The position numbers and the translations under genes were made by a program. A stretch of 64,000 nt of DNA from Tridacna crocea (taxonomy: Eukaryota > Mollusca > Bivalvia > Cardiida > Cardiidae), in the NCBI GenBank assembly GCA_943736015.1, contig OX031059.1, forward strand, positions 53,703,159-53,767,158, in the 5' to 3' direction. Shown piece by piece: positions 9,460 through 20,140 of the stretch. A model generated the notes under the pieces. The model saw only the letters and a list, made by a program, of their open reading frames with translations. It did not search any database and was not told the DNA's origin. Every line of letters begins with the position of its first letter. Within the stretch, counting starts at the first letter, position 1.

Positions 9460-9945
9460 CAAGGGTGACAACCTACGTCATAGCAGAGGTGTCGGGATAG
9501 CCGCCATTTTGTGCGCAAAGTGCATATTAATTACTTTAAAAAGATATATGTATCTAAAATTTACTTAAAATACCTACTTCATCTGGTGACGGTAAATATA
9601 TTTGTCCTATTCGTGAAATCAAAATGCCATGAAACAATGTTGTAGCTCTAAACACTTCAACACAACTATTCTTAACGGCATTGTATACGACATCTTTTTT
9701 TAGATCGCACATGTGTCACCGGCTTCGAAAATTGTGCGGAGGTAATTGCAAAATGAAAGAAACTAATGAACAAAACATTAATGTATACTAACGAAGAAAG
9801 TTGTCAGGTACCATATGCACTGCTTTGTTTGGACAGATCTTCAATAACAACAATGTACAAGCTGAAAAACTTACATTTTAAAACGAAAATGGCGGATTTA
9901 AAATGTATCCGATGACGTATGCTATGACGTAGGTTGTTACCCCTG
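9460..9945. mobile_element. F9 non-autonomous DNA transposon
   Basis: Terminal inverted repeats start CAAGGGTGACAACCTACGTC on the left and CAGGGGTAACAACCTACGTC on the right (minus strand), with a CCGCCATTTT block further in on both sides. The 5-bp TTATG occurs at 9455-9459 and 9946-9950 as a likely target duplication. The CAGGGGT-like end recalls hAT elements, but their usual duplication is 8 bp. No transposase frame. Confidence 0.7.
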
Positions 9946-10056
9946 TTATGGTTTCTTACACAGGCTATTTACCTTCAGTGTGTATATACAGTCATACAGT
10001 CATTGAACAAAAGACATGTTATATTGCAGTAACAGCCTTCTGTTATGAGCTAAATT

Positions 10057-10308
10057 CTGTGAATAGGGGGCTAAATGCATCTGCAAAGAGTATCGATTCA
10101 GATCATCCTGCGCAGTCCGCGCAGGATGACCTGAAACGAAACTTTTTGCTTTGGATACATTTTCTGCAACTCCCAGGAAACTCTATCTCATGATTTAATC
10201 AGTTGTTAAACAAAATTGATTTAACGGGTCCATAATTATTTGATGACTCCCTTAGTACAGTGTACCTCGTCGATACACTTAAGCCCAATTCCTAAGAGCA
10301 TGATTCAT
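10057..10308. mobile_element. F5 element
   Basis: Left end TAGGGGGCTAAATGCATCTG, then a palindrome (about 10091-10135) with CATCCTGCGCAG / CTGCGC...GGATG arms, then TCCATAATTATTTGATGACT and a reversed end near 10285-10308. In both arms CAGCC has become CATCC, so the change is paired. Confidence 0.65.
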
Positions 10309-10356
10309 TATTTTTCTAGGTCTCGCAAGAGCTGACTGAACCTCTGCATTGCTTAA

Positions 10357-10568
10357 CCTTTTACCACACAATCCCCACTTTTAACGCCCATGAAAAGGAA
10401 AGCTTTAGAAAACAATGCAGGAAAAGGAGAAAATGGTGGTGACAAGCATTTCCTCCCTTTTTCCGCAATGTTTTCTACACCATTAAAAAACAAATCTGGT
10501 CATTTAGACAACCTTAGAGTTGTTGTCTGCAAATGGACCACTATAAAATGTTGTTGTTTGGTAAAGAG
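10357..10568 (+). mobile_element. F1 MITE
   Basis: TTAA at 10353-10356 and 10569-10572. Left end CCTTTTACCACACAATCCCC. The hairpin is imperfect (GAGAAAATGGTGGTGACAAG) and the right block is diverged but keeps GTTGTCTGCAAATG and TTTGGTAAAGAG. Confidence 0.8.
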
Positions 10569-10607
10569 TTAACAAGACACTTACGAAAGACCACGAGTCT
10601 TGTTTAA

Positions 10608-10827
10608 CTCTTTACCACACGATAATTTTAAGGCTTGTCCAAATTTAAAGCATTTGCAGACGACAAAATAAAAGTGACTGAAAATTTGAAATTTGTTTTG
10701 TGAAGGATAGAAAACATTGTGGGAAAAGGAGAAAATGCTGGTTACCAGCATTTTCTCCTTTTCCCACAATGTTTTCAGAAGGCTTCTTTCTCAGGGTTGT
10801 CAAAAGTAGGGATTGTGTGGTAATGGG
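10608..10827 (-). mobile_element. F1 MITE, opposite to its neighbour
   Basis: TTAA at 10604-10607, decayed to TCAA at 10828-10831. Full hairpin around GCTGGTTACCAGC. The 31-bp spacer from the plus-oriented copy on the left is itself partly inverted (CAAGAC...GTCTTG). Confidence 0.85.
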
Positions 10828-11063
10828 TCAAGAATCGAACCAAGAACCTCTGCATTTTAAATGTAATCTCTTACCATTGAGTGACGCAAGACCTCTAACG
10901 GTTTTGTGGGAGAGATTTCGAGAATATGAATCAAGCTGAGCCTGTAAATACAGTGTCTGATCTTGGTCTACACTTACAGGATCTCGTTTTGATTTTTATC
11001 CCGATATGATTCATAACCTAATGCAAATGAAAATGGATAAAATTTATATTTCTTGTAGTTTAA

Positions 11064-11284
11064 CCCATTACAACAGAATCCCTTCTTTTGACGAGCCTGA
11101 GAAAGAAACCTTTGGAAAACATTGTCGGAAAAGAAGAAAATGCTGGTAACCAGCATTTTCTCCTTTTCCCACAATGTTTTCTACCCTTTCCAAAACAAAT
11201 TTCCATTTTTCAGTCACTTTAATTCTGTCGTCTGTAGATGCTTTCAATTTTGACAAGCCTAAAGTTTTGTCGTTTGGTAATGAG
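11064..11284 (+). mobile_element. F1 MITE
   Basis: TTAA at 11060-11063 and 11285-11288. Complete, with hairpin around GCTGGTAACCAGC. The left arm has unmatched changes (TGTCGGAAAAGAAG), so it was not homogenised with the right arm. Confidence 0.85.
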
Positions 11285-12352
11285 TTAAACGATTATAATA
11301 CGAAACACATGGGTTAGCTTTAGATGATGATGATGATGATGATGAAGGTGTCATCATAAAAAAAAAACTCCAAAGATGAGTTCGAATGTAAGCAACTTGG
11401 CACAGGGAAAATAAGAAATTGACACTCAGAAAAAAATCTAAGCAGGTGATTTTAAACATGTCAAATTTTTGGCAGTTCCTAAAAACTATTGAGAAATCCT
11501 GTCACGACAAGGGATTGAAGGGTAATAAGCTTAAGGCGGATATATACTTATAGTTGAAAAATTTTTATCGGTCTTATACCCACGTGTGACTGCCTTTAAC
11601 AGTGTGTACAGGTGGGCTACAGACAGGCCGGCGTCTAGCATGTCTCAAGATTTACCCTTCATACCTTTACTAATACAACGCAAATATTTCTTAAACATTG
11701 CTAGGATTTTAAGTTCTTATATCATTTTTCAGCATAATGTTAAGTTATTCTTAGATAGCAGTTATAAGCATTAGAAATGCATATTTTATTTTTTCAACAT
11801 GTAACTAATAACTATACTATTTTGAAGGTGTTTGTACATTCAAGAAATGTATTCATACGCGAATGAATGTAAAATAAAGGGTTCTGTACAGGTAAACATT
11901 TCGATTCATGGCTCACACGTTAAGTTATGAATGCGGACCAAAAGGTTTTTTTCTCTGACAAGATCTGTATTAATCAAGATAATAAATACCTTTGCAGTAA
12001 TTTACCGGTTTTATCACAGGTGTGGTCGTCTATCACAAGGACGGCGGCGCGATACTCAAAAATGGTAATCATTTGGTTGCTGATTTATTTCGAAAGGACC
12101 TTAGGCCGAATTTCAATAGTATGACAGTTGTATCGCGGCTGCAAGCTAACCTATTTATGCGTTGTTAGAACAAGTTTTGAAATAAAATGAATATTTGAAA
12201 TAAAATTTCGACCTCGCTACAATCCTTCAATATTCATCCATCTACTTCAAAAAGCATATATATGGATGATTTTGATCCAGAATATTACAGTAACAGCATC
12301 AGAGATGGAAAAAAAATCGCATTTAAAAAAAATATGTAAAAACGCTGTTTAA
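11285..12352. other. No gene recognised; GAT microsatellite
   Basis: A short GAT run lies at 11322-11345. The remaining ~1 kb is AT-rich, without MITEs or a supported exon. Confidence 0.4.
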
Positions 12353-12356
12353 TTAA

Positions 12357-12575
12357 GCCAAAACACAATCCCTACTTATGCCGCCCCATGAGAAAGAAGC
12401 GTTTGGAAAACATCGTGGGAAAAGGAGAAAGTGCTGGTAACCAGCATTTTCTCCTTTTCCCACAATGTTTTCTACCCTTCACAAAACAAATTTCAAAATT
12501 TCAGTCACCTTTATTTTGTCGTCTGCAAATGCTTTCAATTTGGACCAGTCTAAAATATTGTCGTTTGGTAATGGG
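12357..12575 (+). mobile_element. F1 MITE
   Basis: TTAA at 12353-12356; the distal site has decayed (GGGTAATT). Hairpin arms differ at CATCGTGGG versus CCCACAATG, so an unpaired change is present here. Confidence 0.8.
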
Positions 12576-12654
12576 TAATTGGTTACCGACCTAAGAGCCG
12601 AACGGGCTTTGTTTAAAGCGATCATGTAAGTGAATTTGACTGTTTTGTGACCCA

Positions 12655-12900
12655 TCACTAAGTTGCATAGAACTAGTAAAGATCAAGTCTTTGGCCACTT
12701 GAAGGTGTGGGTTCGGGCCCCAGAGCTGGCCATCTAAATTACAAATAGTCCTTCGGATGGAACCAGACACCGAGGTTCCTTCTGATGGTGCTATACACCG
12801 AGCACGTAAGAGAACTGGGAGTAGCTTAGGATGGGTTTCATTCCGTACCGTTTACAATCCCGTGTAACAACATAACCAATACGTCTTCTGGGGTTGTCGG
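12655..12900 (+). mobile_element. SINE-A
   Basis: A B-box-like GGGTTCGGGCCCC, then CTGGCCATCTAAATTACAAA, the body marker GGTGCTATACACCGAGCACG and GGATGGGTTTC. The A-box region is decayed. The 3' end is overlapped by the next SINE insertion. Confidence 0.7.
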
Positions 12901-12913
12901 CTACCTAAGAGCG

Positions 12914-13183
12914 GGCCAGCCAGGATGGCTCATAGGTGAGCGTGTCGGACTCATAACCTGGTGGTTGTGAGTTCGATACCCGGTTGAGGCAAACTTTCTT
13001 TCCGGTGTATTTTTGCCTCTCACCTCTGCTGAAGCAAGTGAGAAAAGTAGTCGGTGGCTTTGGAAAGAAAGTAGTGTTAGTACTGGTATGAGAAAGTCAG
13101 GAAACACATGTGCGTCACCGACCGCCATGATATGACCTTAGCTGTTAAAGTGGCGTTAAACCCCGATACAACCAACCAACCAA
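12914..13183 (+). mobile_element. SINE-D with a perfect 13-bp target duplication
   Basis: tRNA-like head (ATGGCTCATAGGTGAGCG, then GAGTTCGATACCC), body ending GTTAAAGTGGCGTTAAAC and a CAAC-type tail. CTACCTAAGAGCG flanks it at 12901-12913 and 13184-13196. The perfect duplication marks this as a recent retroposition. Confidence 0.85.
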
Positions 13184-13217
13184 CTACCTAAGAGCGACCG
13201 GTAGCAAAGGGAAATAA

Positions 13218-13440
13218 ACGCAAAAATAATCAGACTTGTCCGAATTATTTGCAGATAATTATGAGATCGAATGAGGCTCGATTGTTTGAATTCAACGATG
13301 AAGGCAAAAAACATTGTCAGAAAAGAAGAAAGTCTTGTAACCAGGATTTTTTTCTTCTTACCGAGTCCATACTGGCATGTTTTCTAAGGCATTCTTGTTT
13401 TGGATCGTAAAATACCTGTATCTATCTTTGGCAAAAGATT
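13218..13440 (-). mobile_element. Degenerate F1 MITE
   Basis: Recognised by AATCAGACTTGTCC, ACATTGTCAGAAAAGAAGAA and a weak second arm ending in GGCATGTTTTC. The hairpin is broken by extra sequence in the right arm. Confidence 0.45.
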
Positions 13441-13587
13441 AAAATATCGAATTGAATTTTGGATTATCAACAGTAGATACATGGAAAAAAAAAATCTTTT
13501 TTATGAAAGAAGCAGTTGCTCTATAGGAGTACATGTAGTTTCATCTTTTAGATACTGTTTGTCTTGACATCGTATGCTGGAAAAACA

Positions 13588-13611
13588 AGAAGAAGAAAAA
13601 GAAGAAGAAGT

Positions 13612-13642
<31 letters not shown>

Positions 13643-13684
13643 GGAGAAGAAGAAGAACAAGAAGAAGAAGGAGAAGAAGAAGAC
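13588..13684. repeat. GAA/GAT microsatellite
   Basis: Purine-rich triplet run with GAA blocks around a central GAT block. The serine- and leucine-rich minus-strand frames here are simple-repeat translations, not genes. Confidence 0.9.
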
Positions 13685-13689
13685 GTAAT

Positions 13690-14076
13690 TTTAGGAGTTG
13701 ACATGTAAACTTGTAAACTTTGAAATGCCGATGGTATGACCTAATCATGGATAATTTATGTTTAAGGATGAGTTTGCAGAAGTCTGGAAGTATTGATGGA
13801 TTGGCTAAATGGTCCGGAGGGTTGGTTGATTACTCGATTGACTGAAGATCGTTCGATCGATCACCAATCGCTTATCGTATGTGATTTGTCAAAATGGCTT
13901 CGTGAGACTAGATCTGTAGCCCGCTTCACGTATGTATATCTTTCAAGGGTGTCCCTTCGAGGCTCAGCGTCTGGATGTAGGATTCGTAATAAATAATTAT
14001 GCTCTAGGCTCTATCCTCACAAGAAGCTATTTTTCTTTAACACTCTCCTACTGTAGACGACACTAGAAGCTTTTGT
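13690..14076. other. No gene recognised
   Basis: No repeat family or splice-framed exon that I can support. Confidence 0.4.
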
Positions 14077-14304
14077 AGACGGTGTAGGTCAGAGTCTGTA
14101 TTCACCAATCATGCTTAATAACGTCCTTTGTCTTGATATGCAAGAATTTCTGGCTGTGAAAGCAACAGAACTTCTGATTGGCTAAACCATATGGTTTAGC
14201 CAATCAGAGGTTCTGTTACTTTCACATTGACGAAATTCTGAAGAATGAGCCTAAGACCGTTCTTAAGAAAGGTTTGTAAATACCGTACCCTGGACGGTCT
14301 ACAC
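14077..14304. mobile_element. F3 palindrome
   Basis: Centred at 14190 on GCTAAACCATATGGTTTAGC. Arms include CAGAACTTCTGATTGG and its mirror, then CTTTGTCTTGATATGC-type sequence that is less well matched. The outer part (GTAGACGGTGTAG against CTACACTGCC) extends beyond the usual F3 ends. Confidence 0.75.
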
Positions 14305-14491
14305 TGCCCACTTCTTTCATTTACAGTAAGGCCAAACTGCTTCTTCGTCTATCTTGCAGGGGAACAATTTATAGCCATGGAAAAAGTGTAATTTAAATAT
14401 ACTATTATACTTAGTAGTGAAAGAGTTAAATGTTGTTGAGCGAGGCACTCCAGGGCTGCAGTCCATTCTCTGGTCAAAATCAGGATACACT

Positions 14492-14883
14492 CATCTTCGC
14501 AAGCCAAGGCCGACGATTCACTACGTTACTCCACCCTTGGCGGATTGAGCTTGATTTTTACATTCACCCGATACACTTTTTCATTGGATGCAGCCAGCTC
14601 TAGCTGCAACGAATGAAATCACTCGTAGCATGTCATCTTTGATAAAACGTCTCTACCTTTCGAATAGAAGGTAAACATGGAAACTCACGTGGATGTCTGT
14701 TTATCGCTTCATGTGTATTCGTAAGCGGTTTGTAAAACGATATTTCATTTGCTTTTAGAAATATGATGTAAAGGGGGTAATAACCAGCATTCAATAGAGG
14801 GCGCATCGCAGGAATCTCGAAATCGGGCTCAGTCAGCCAAGGTAAGATCCACGTAGTGATCGTAAACTTGGCTCGCGAAGATG
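14492..14883 (-). mobile_element. F6 element with 9-bp target duplication
   Basis: Inverted ends CATCTTCGCAAGCCAAGG and its mirror (GGCTCGCGAAGATG). GGATACACT flanks it exactly at 14483-14491 and 14884-14892. The internal sequence matches 58872-59274 in reverse over nearly its full length. A 9-bp duplication is typical of Mutator-like elements. It carries no transposase frame. Confidence 0.88.
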
Positions 14884-14892
14884 GGATACACT

Positions 14893-15929
14893 ATACTAAC
14901 AAAGTCTCAAATAACGGTAAAATCGCCGTCGAACATCAGTAAGCCAAAGGTCCACCCGTTAAAGGAGGGAAACACAGACGGAATGGTTGTTTCGTCATTT
15001 ACTCAGAAATTAATAAATTCTGTCTAGTCGAACAGTTGAAGATACTGTGACAACAGGAGAAAATGTTAATAAACCTAATATTTTAAAAATCCTTCCTCTT
15101 TGCTGTCATTGAAAGACAGGGTTAACCTCTCGACAAGACAGAAGTTATCAAGATCCGGCGAAGACTATAGCACTGCTTCAACAATCAACCGAGGTATGTA
15201 ACGAAGTATAAGCTTCTGCGATTTAAAGTTCTCCTTGTCAGATTACCTCATTTACTGTATTTGACAGATGGATCGACCATCGGGAATAATAATGATCAAT
15301 TTCTTATGCGATTTGATCTCGGTGTATACTATATTCAAAACTACCCGAAGTGCTCTTGTCATCTCAGGGGTACATACACCTGCGTCTCGAAATACTACAT
15401 AAAAAGACGTTTTTTTTTTTATTGACAAAATATTGATGTTAATTTGACATTTTTCTCTCGGGGACATTTCTCATTGAAGAGCTGTCAACAGGGATGTTCT
15501 TTATGACGTGTAGTGACACCTGTGAGCAAAAACTGTGCAGCTGGACGACCCCCTGGTTGCGCCTGCAACTCCTTGACAACCAATCCTCATTTTATTTTCA
15601 AACAGCAGACATACCAATAAATAAATAGTACAAGGTAAAAGATTCGAAGGAAGAAAAGCTAGTACATATAGTTCAGTTACTGGTGAATACTTATGGAAAT
15701 CAATTTGTTCGTTTGCTTTTTTTCCCCAGCAATGCTCATCGAAAGCTGACGAGGGTAGTGGCGTAAAAGGTTTTATTTGTATGCAAAAGGGTTAAGAAGT
15801 TCGAACTTCCACTCAAGGCCAAGGCGAAATTTGTTTTGTTTGTTTGATGTTATGAATACTTTAACCCTTTACTGAACTACTAAACTTTAGAGTCTTTTGC
15901 ATTGAATTTAATGGCTGTTGTGATGGCAT
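14893..15929. other. No gene recognised
   Basis: About 1 kb without MITEs except F1-end debris near 15862-15900. No exon with both splice sites and a convincing frame. Confidence 0.4.
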
Positions 15930-15933
15930 TTAA

Positions 15934-16154
15934 CTCTTTACCACACGAGAAAATTTTAGACTGGTGCAAATTGAAAGCATTTGCAGACGACAAAATAAAG
16001 GTGACTGAAAAATTGAAATTTGTTCTGGGAAGGATAGAAAACTCTGTGGGAAAAGGAGAAAATGCTGGTTACCAGCATTTTCTCCTTTTCCCACAGTGTT
16101 TTCAAAAGGCTTCTTTCTCAGGGGCGTCAAAAGTAGAGATTGTGTGGTAATGGG
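15934..16154 (-). mobile_element. F1 MITE
   Basis: TTAA at 15930-15933 and 16155-16158. Complete, hairpin around GCTGGTTACCAGC, with ACTCTGTGGG against CCCACAGTG. This copy shows almost no decay. Confidence 0.88.
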
Positions 16155-16158
16155 TTAA

Positions 16159-16285
16159 ATACTGGAAAACATTGTAGAAAAAGGAGAAAATGGTGGTTAC
16201 CAGCATTTTCTCCTTTTTCCACAATGTTTTCAAAAGGTATCTTCTATAAAGTTGCAAAAAACACGGGCTTGTTTGGTACAGACGA
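16159..16285 (-). mobile_element. F1 MITE lacking its right-end block
   Basis: Abuts the TTAA of the previous copy and starts directly at the hairpin (GAAAACATTGTAG). The second arm has CCTTTTTCCAC, nearly matching GTAGAAAAAGG. Ends GGGCTTGTTTGG. Confidence 0.65.
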
Positions 16286-16397
16286 ACAGTGTTACAGGTC
16301 TGGCACCTCGGTCGAAGCTACGCAATGCAAGCCGAAATGTAAACAACAACAAAACTGTACCAAAGAGGCAATATTTCAAACTTCTTCAAATACTAGT

Positions 16398-16497
16398 ATA
16401 ATGCATTTATTTTGCAGACGATTCTCCTTTTCCCACAGAGTTTTCAAATGCCTTCTTTCTCAGGTCCATTATAATTAAGGATCGTTGGGTAAAATTG
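16398..16497 (-). mobile_element. F1 fragment
   Basis: TTTGCAGACGAT joins directly to TCTCCTTTTCCCACAG, so the first arm and centre are deleted. Distal end ATCGTTGGGTAAA. Confidence 0.6.
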
Positions 16498-16702
16498 CTT
16501 TTACACTTATAAATGTTTGTGACAATCACCACATAGGTATTGCAGAACCCATGTCAAATAGCAAGCGATCTGCGTAGTAACTGTTCCACGCAGTCTGATC
16601 TTGTGCTATGGTAAGCTCAAAGATCTAGCTGCACACTTAAGAATTTTGCAAGAAAATAGAATTCGCAACTGTTACGAGTATTACAACTTTCATATGAAGT
16701 TT

Positions 16703-16890
16703 GGGTCCGCATTCAACAACCGTAGAATGGGGCAGCCTTCTGAACATTCCAGATAGAGAAAGTAGCACACACTCTGATTGGTTAAACCATTTGGTGTAGC
16801 CAATCAAAGTTGTGCTACTTTCAAATTCAGAAAATATTGAGAAAAATGATAAAGAATGTTCTGAAGAATGATTGGTGAGTACGTAATTTG
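16703..16890. mobile_element. F3 palindrome, diverged
   Basis: Centred near 16790 on GATTGGTTAAACCA with its mirror; arms include GTAGCACACACTCTGATTGG against CCAATCAAAGTTGTGCTAC. The arms have many mismatches, so it looks older than its neighbour. Confidence 0.7.
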
Positions 16891-16978
16891 ACCTTGGACT
16901 TATTGTGTTCATACCAAGACCAATCCTTGTCAACTCAGGTGCACTTCATTTCCTACACTACAAACATCGCCAGCTGGG

Positions 16979-17173
16979 TCAGTCTTCCTCAATCATTCTT
17001 AAGAGCATTCTTTGTCTTGTTCTTCAAGATTTTCTAACTGTAAAAGTAACAGAACTTCTGATTGGCTAAACCAAATGGTTTAGCCAATCAGAAGTTCTGT
17101 TACTTTCACACTGACAAAATTTTGTAGAGAAAGACTAAGAATGTTCCCAAGAATGGTTGGTGAATACGGAACC
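16979..17173. mobile_element. F3 palindrome
   Basis: Centred near 17075 on GGCTAAACCAAATGG. The inner 45 bases on each side pair almost perfectly (AACAGAACTTCTGATTGG). It lies 90 bp from the diverged F3 to its left. Confidence 0.8.
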
Positions 17174-17224
17174 AAGATTGTTTTTGTGCTTCATTTTCGT
17201 AAACTAGTCATTGCGATATGTTAA

Positions 17225-17429
17225 CCCTTTACTCCATAGATACTCATTTCTACACATTGCTTGTAGGAGCCTTTGGAAAACATTGTGGCAAAAGGTGCAA
17301 TTTCACCTTTTGTCACAATATTTTTCTATGCTATCAAAAGGTATCATTTACACATAAGAAACGGCTTCATATTTACTGTTATTTAGGGTAAATTAGCTAT
17401 GCCATAGAAATGCCTTATGGGGTAAAGGG
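17225..17429 (+). mobile_element. F1c MITE
   Basis: TTAA at 17221-17224 and 17430-17433. Ends are CCCTTTACTCCATAGATAC and ATGCCTTATGGGGTAAAGGG, with a shortened hairpin (GGCAAAAGGTGCAATTTC). The F1c ends share only the first bases with F1, but the hairpin shoulder GAAAACATTGTGG is common. Confidence 0.8.
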
Positions 17430-17433
17430 TTAA

Positions 17434-17691
17434 CGAAAGCATTTGGGTATACAAGGATGCTAGCATCAGATCGGACATTGAAGTTATTACGATGAAATAA
17501 AAAAGAATCGTAGTTATTATTTTGATGTACTGAGAGTAAAAATTGTTACAAATTATGTTATAATAACTTGCTTTGCGATATCCCAACGTTTATTCGGTAC
17601 AATCATTTTAAAACCATCTGTCAGATGCTTTGAAAGAGATGTTTAGATTAAGATGCATTTCTACGTTTAGGAGGTTTCCTCTCTCACTCAG
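17434..17691. other. No gene recognised
   Basis: Short AT-rich spacer before SINE-C. Confidence 0.4.
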
Positions 17692-17935
17692 GTGTCCTGT
17701 GCGGCAGTGATAAAGTGTAGGACTCGTAATCCGGAGGTTCCAGGTTCGAGCCTCTCTGAATCCACTGTATTTTTCGTGGGAGTCTCCTTTGGCAAGACTT
17801 TCAGAGCTCTTGCCTAGATACTGGTGAAACCCAGTAAATGCATGAATATGTGAGCTTTCCCCGTGATATAAATGAAATAATGTTGAGAGCAGAGTTAAAC
17901 GCCATTCAATCGATCTATCAATTCCTTTCACTCAC
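17692..17935 (+). mobile_element. SINE-C
   Basis: tRNA-like head with TGCGGCAGTGATAAAGTG and B box GGTTCGAGCC, body GTCTCCTTTGGCAAGAC and TACTGGTGAAACCC, then AAATAATGTTGAGAGC and a CAATCGATC tail. It shares the ACTGGTGAAACCCA block with 45780. No clear target duplication. Confidence 0.75.
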
Positions 17936-18241
17936 ACATACATTTTGTGAAAAAGGCAATATAGGAACCATTGACCTGCATGCATTTATTTGGTTTCTCC
18001 CCATATAAAACGAGGGTAAAAGTTGGAGACGGGGGAAAAAGCGAGAATGGACATTAGAAAGGGTCAATGAAAGGGCCATTGAGTATAGGGGAATAGGGGG
18101 GTCGGCCATTCGATATGGGGTCAATTCGATACGGGGTCAATCTGATATCTTAGGGTACCAGGTGCGCAAGGTTCTTCCAGCTTTGAACCCTAGAACACTT
18201 TACCCTAAGCCCATATCCTGCTAAATAACTTAATAAAACTT
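17936..18241. other. No gene; short GGGGTCAA direct repeats
   Basis: At about 18106-18150 the motif TTCGATAnGGGGTCAA occurs twice in tandem, followed by TCTGATAT. No other feature. Confidence 0.5.
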
Positions 18242-18245
18242 TTAA

Positions 18246-18380
18246 CTCTTAATCAAACGACAGAAAAGGTACAATACATTGTTGGAAAAGGAGATGTTGG
18301 TTACCTTTTCCAACAATGATTTTTAAGAAGGCTTCTTTCTTCCTGTGGGTGGTTAAAACCAGAGATTGTTTGGGAAAGGA
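18246..18380 (-). mobile_element. F1 deletion derivative (135 bp)
   Basis: TTAA at 18242-18245 and 18381-18384, so both ends are intact. The internal right block and the hairpin tips are missing (GGAGATGTTGGTTACC). The remaining arms share a joint change, TTGTTGG against CCAACAA. Confidence 0.8.
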
Positions 18381-18384
18381 TTAA

Positions 18385-18550
18385 ATCGATAGTAAACATC
18401 TGAGTGTTGTTATTTCAGACTTTGTTTTTGTAAAATATCTCCTGATCGGACAGTGTAGATCCAAGATCAGACTGCACGTTCTGTGCAGTCTGATCTGAAT
18501 CTACACTGTCCGCAGAAGATCAGTAAGTCGCGCTAAGCAGCCCTAAGGGT
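18385..18550 (-). mobile_element. F2 MITE sharing TTAA with the F1 on its left
   Basis: Starts at the TTAA of the preceding F1 with ATCGATAGTAAAC (the reversed F2 right half), then the hairpin at 18448-18512 and the reversed left end AAGTCGCGCTAAGCAGCC, closed by TTAA at 18551-18554. Its outermost right end is truncated. Confidence 0.75.
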
Positions 18551-18800
18551 TTAAAGTCGATGAACCCTGTCTGGCTTTTACGCTCATGACATTTAATTAA
18601 GTGAAAACAATCTTTCATAACTGTGGTCAGTCGGTGTCCATCTCTTATCACTAAACACGTGTTACGGTCATCTTGATTAAACGGACACCTTGATAACGAC
18701 CCCCTTTTTTGTCTGCTCAGATTGAGCTGCACCCCTTTACCCTCAACTAGATACCAACGTATTAGATTTCTAATACATATGAGTACTATTCAGCGTTGCT

Positions 18801-18946
18801 CTTTAAAAAGGGCGTTTAATGCATTAACAAGAAGTATCGACCCATGTCAGCCTGCGCGAATTGCGTGTCCAGGGATCAGTCTACCTCATCATTCAATTTC
18901 CTGTTGAATGAAATAAATTTTATAGATCCATAAGCATGTAATGATT
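18801..18946. mobile_element. F5 partial, hairpin arm lost
   Basis: AAAAAGGGCGTTTAATGCAT, AGTATCGACCCATGTCAGCC and then CTGCGCGAATTGCG run directly into CAGGGATCAGTCTACC, so the second arm is missing. It continues to ATAGATCCATAAGCATG. Confidence 0.6.
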
Positions 18947-19075
18947 TTCTTGGTATAGTTGATCACGAATATACATGAAGTCCCTTTCTGCCATAGCATG
19001 GTAAAGAGTTTGGCATCGCCATATATTTACAGACCACACTTTCATTGTGGCTGAAATGGAAGTATTTCTTTTTAA

Positions 19076-19295
19076 CCCTCTCCCAAACGACGAATTTTGG
19101 ACTCTTCCAAACCGAAAGAGTTTGCAGACGACAATTTTAGATTTTGAGAAAATGGCAGAACGTTCACAAAAAGGGTAGAAAACACTGTGGGAAAAGGAGA
19201 AATTGCTCGTTACGAGCAATTTCTCCTTTTCCCACAGTATTTTCAAAGGACTTTTACAGCAGACACGTAAAAACCGGGGCCTGTTTGGGAAAGGG
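19076..19295 (-). mobile_element. F1b MITE
   Basis: TTAA at 19072-19075 and 19296-19299. Ends CCCTCTCCCAAACGACG and CTGTTTGGGAAAGGG. The hairpin centre GCTCGTTACGAGC is flanked by near-perfect arms. Confidence 0.87.
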
Positions 19296-19299
19296 TTAA

Positions 19300-19385
19300 A
19301 AGGGTTGAAAACATTGTGAGAACAAAGAGAAAAAGTTGGTCGCCAGCATTTTCTCTTTTCCAACTAACGTTTTCAAACGTTGTTG
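19300..19385. mobile_element. F1 hairpin fragment
   Basis: Abuts the TTAA of the F1b on its left. Reads GGGTTGAAAACATTGTGAG, then GTTGGTCGCCAGCATTTTC, then a diverged second arm. Confidence 0.5.
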
Positions 19386-19956
19386 GTTTTATTTTTGACC
19401 TCAGGTTCGATACCGGAAAGTGTAGCACAGAATTCCCATGCTACACAAACTAGATAAACGTGTCCGCCCAACAAAGAAACTCAAATTTTACAGTCCTCCC
19501 AAGAATCTGTCTCGGACATTATCGGCCCAATATCAACTGTGTGTGCTGTACCGTCTTGAACTAGACCTACGCGGCTTGCAAAAAGGTTATTCATGCAGTT
19601 TCCTTTCAAATAGCACTTCGAGTTTAAAGAAATTTCTTTCCCGTTTTTTTTTTTGCTGTAAAGTAGAAAAGTTTGAGGATATCATTGTAGAATAGGACCA
19701 ATCACCATGGCCAAGTGTTTGATAGGCCAACAGTGGATACATTGTAGCAAAAGGGGAAATTTTCATTTAACAACAATAAATTCTTGTTAACTTCGGACCT
19801 GTAATTTGAAAATATTGCCATACTTACGACTCTTGAGCTGGACATTATTGTTTCTAGTATCTTTTCTCGCAGGCAGTGGTTTCTATTGGCTGTTTCAGTT
19901 AAAATATCTAAAATAGGTCTATATCGTATAATGTAGATCGAATTCAAGATTTAAAT
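19386..19956. other. No gene recognised
   Basis: A plus-strand open stretch at 19438-19695 has no splice-site or family support. The remainder is AT-rich. Confidence 0.35.
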
Positions 19957-20140
19957 TTGGTATTCGCCGACCGTTCTTTAAGAACATGCTTTGTCTCACT
20001 CTGAAGAATTGTCTAAATATGAAAGTAACGCAACTTCTGATTGGCTAAACCAAATGGTTTAGCCAATCAGGAGTTACATTACTTTCTAGATCTAAAATAT
20101 TACGAAGAATAATATAAATGAATGGTTGTTGAATAGGAAC
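19957..20140. mobile_element. F3 palindrome
   Basis: Centred near 20052 on GGCTAAACCAAATGG. Well-matched inner arms; outer arms diverged, the right one shortened. An F2-arm-like CCTACACTGTCC follows on the right. Confidence 0.75.

Noticed and set aside
10572..10607. Inverted CAAGAC/GTCTTG spacer between two opposed F1 copies as a functional site
   Set aside because: Short, and possibly just the remains of the two insertion sites.
13501..13748. Serine- and leucine-rich minus-strand frames
   Set aside because: Direct translation of the GAA/GAT microsatellite.
18106..18150. GGGGTCAA direct repeats as a nuclear-receptor-type element
   Set aside because: Only two and a half units, no other promoter evidence nearby.
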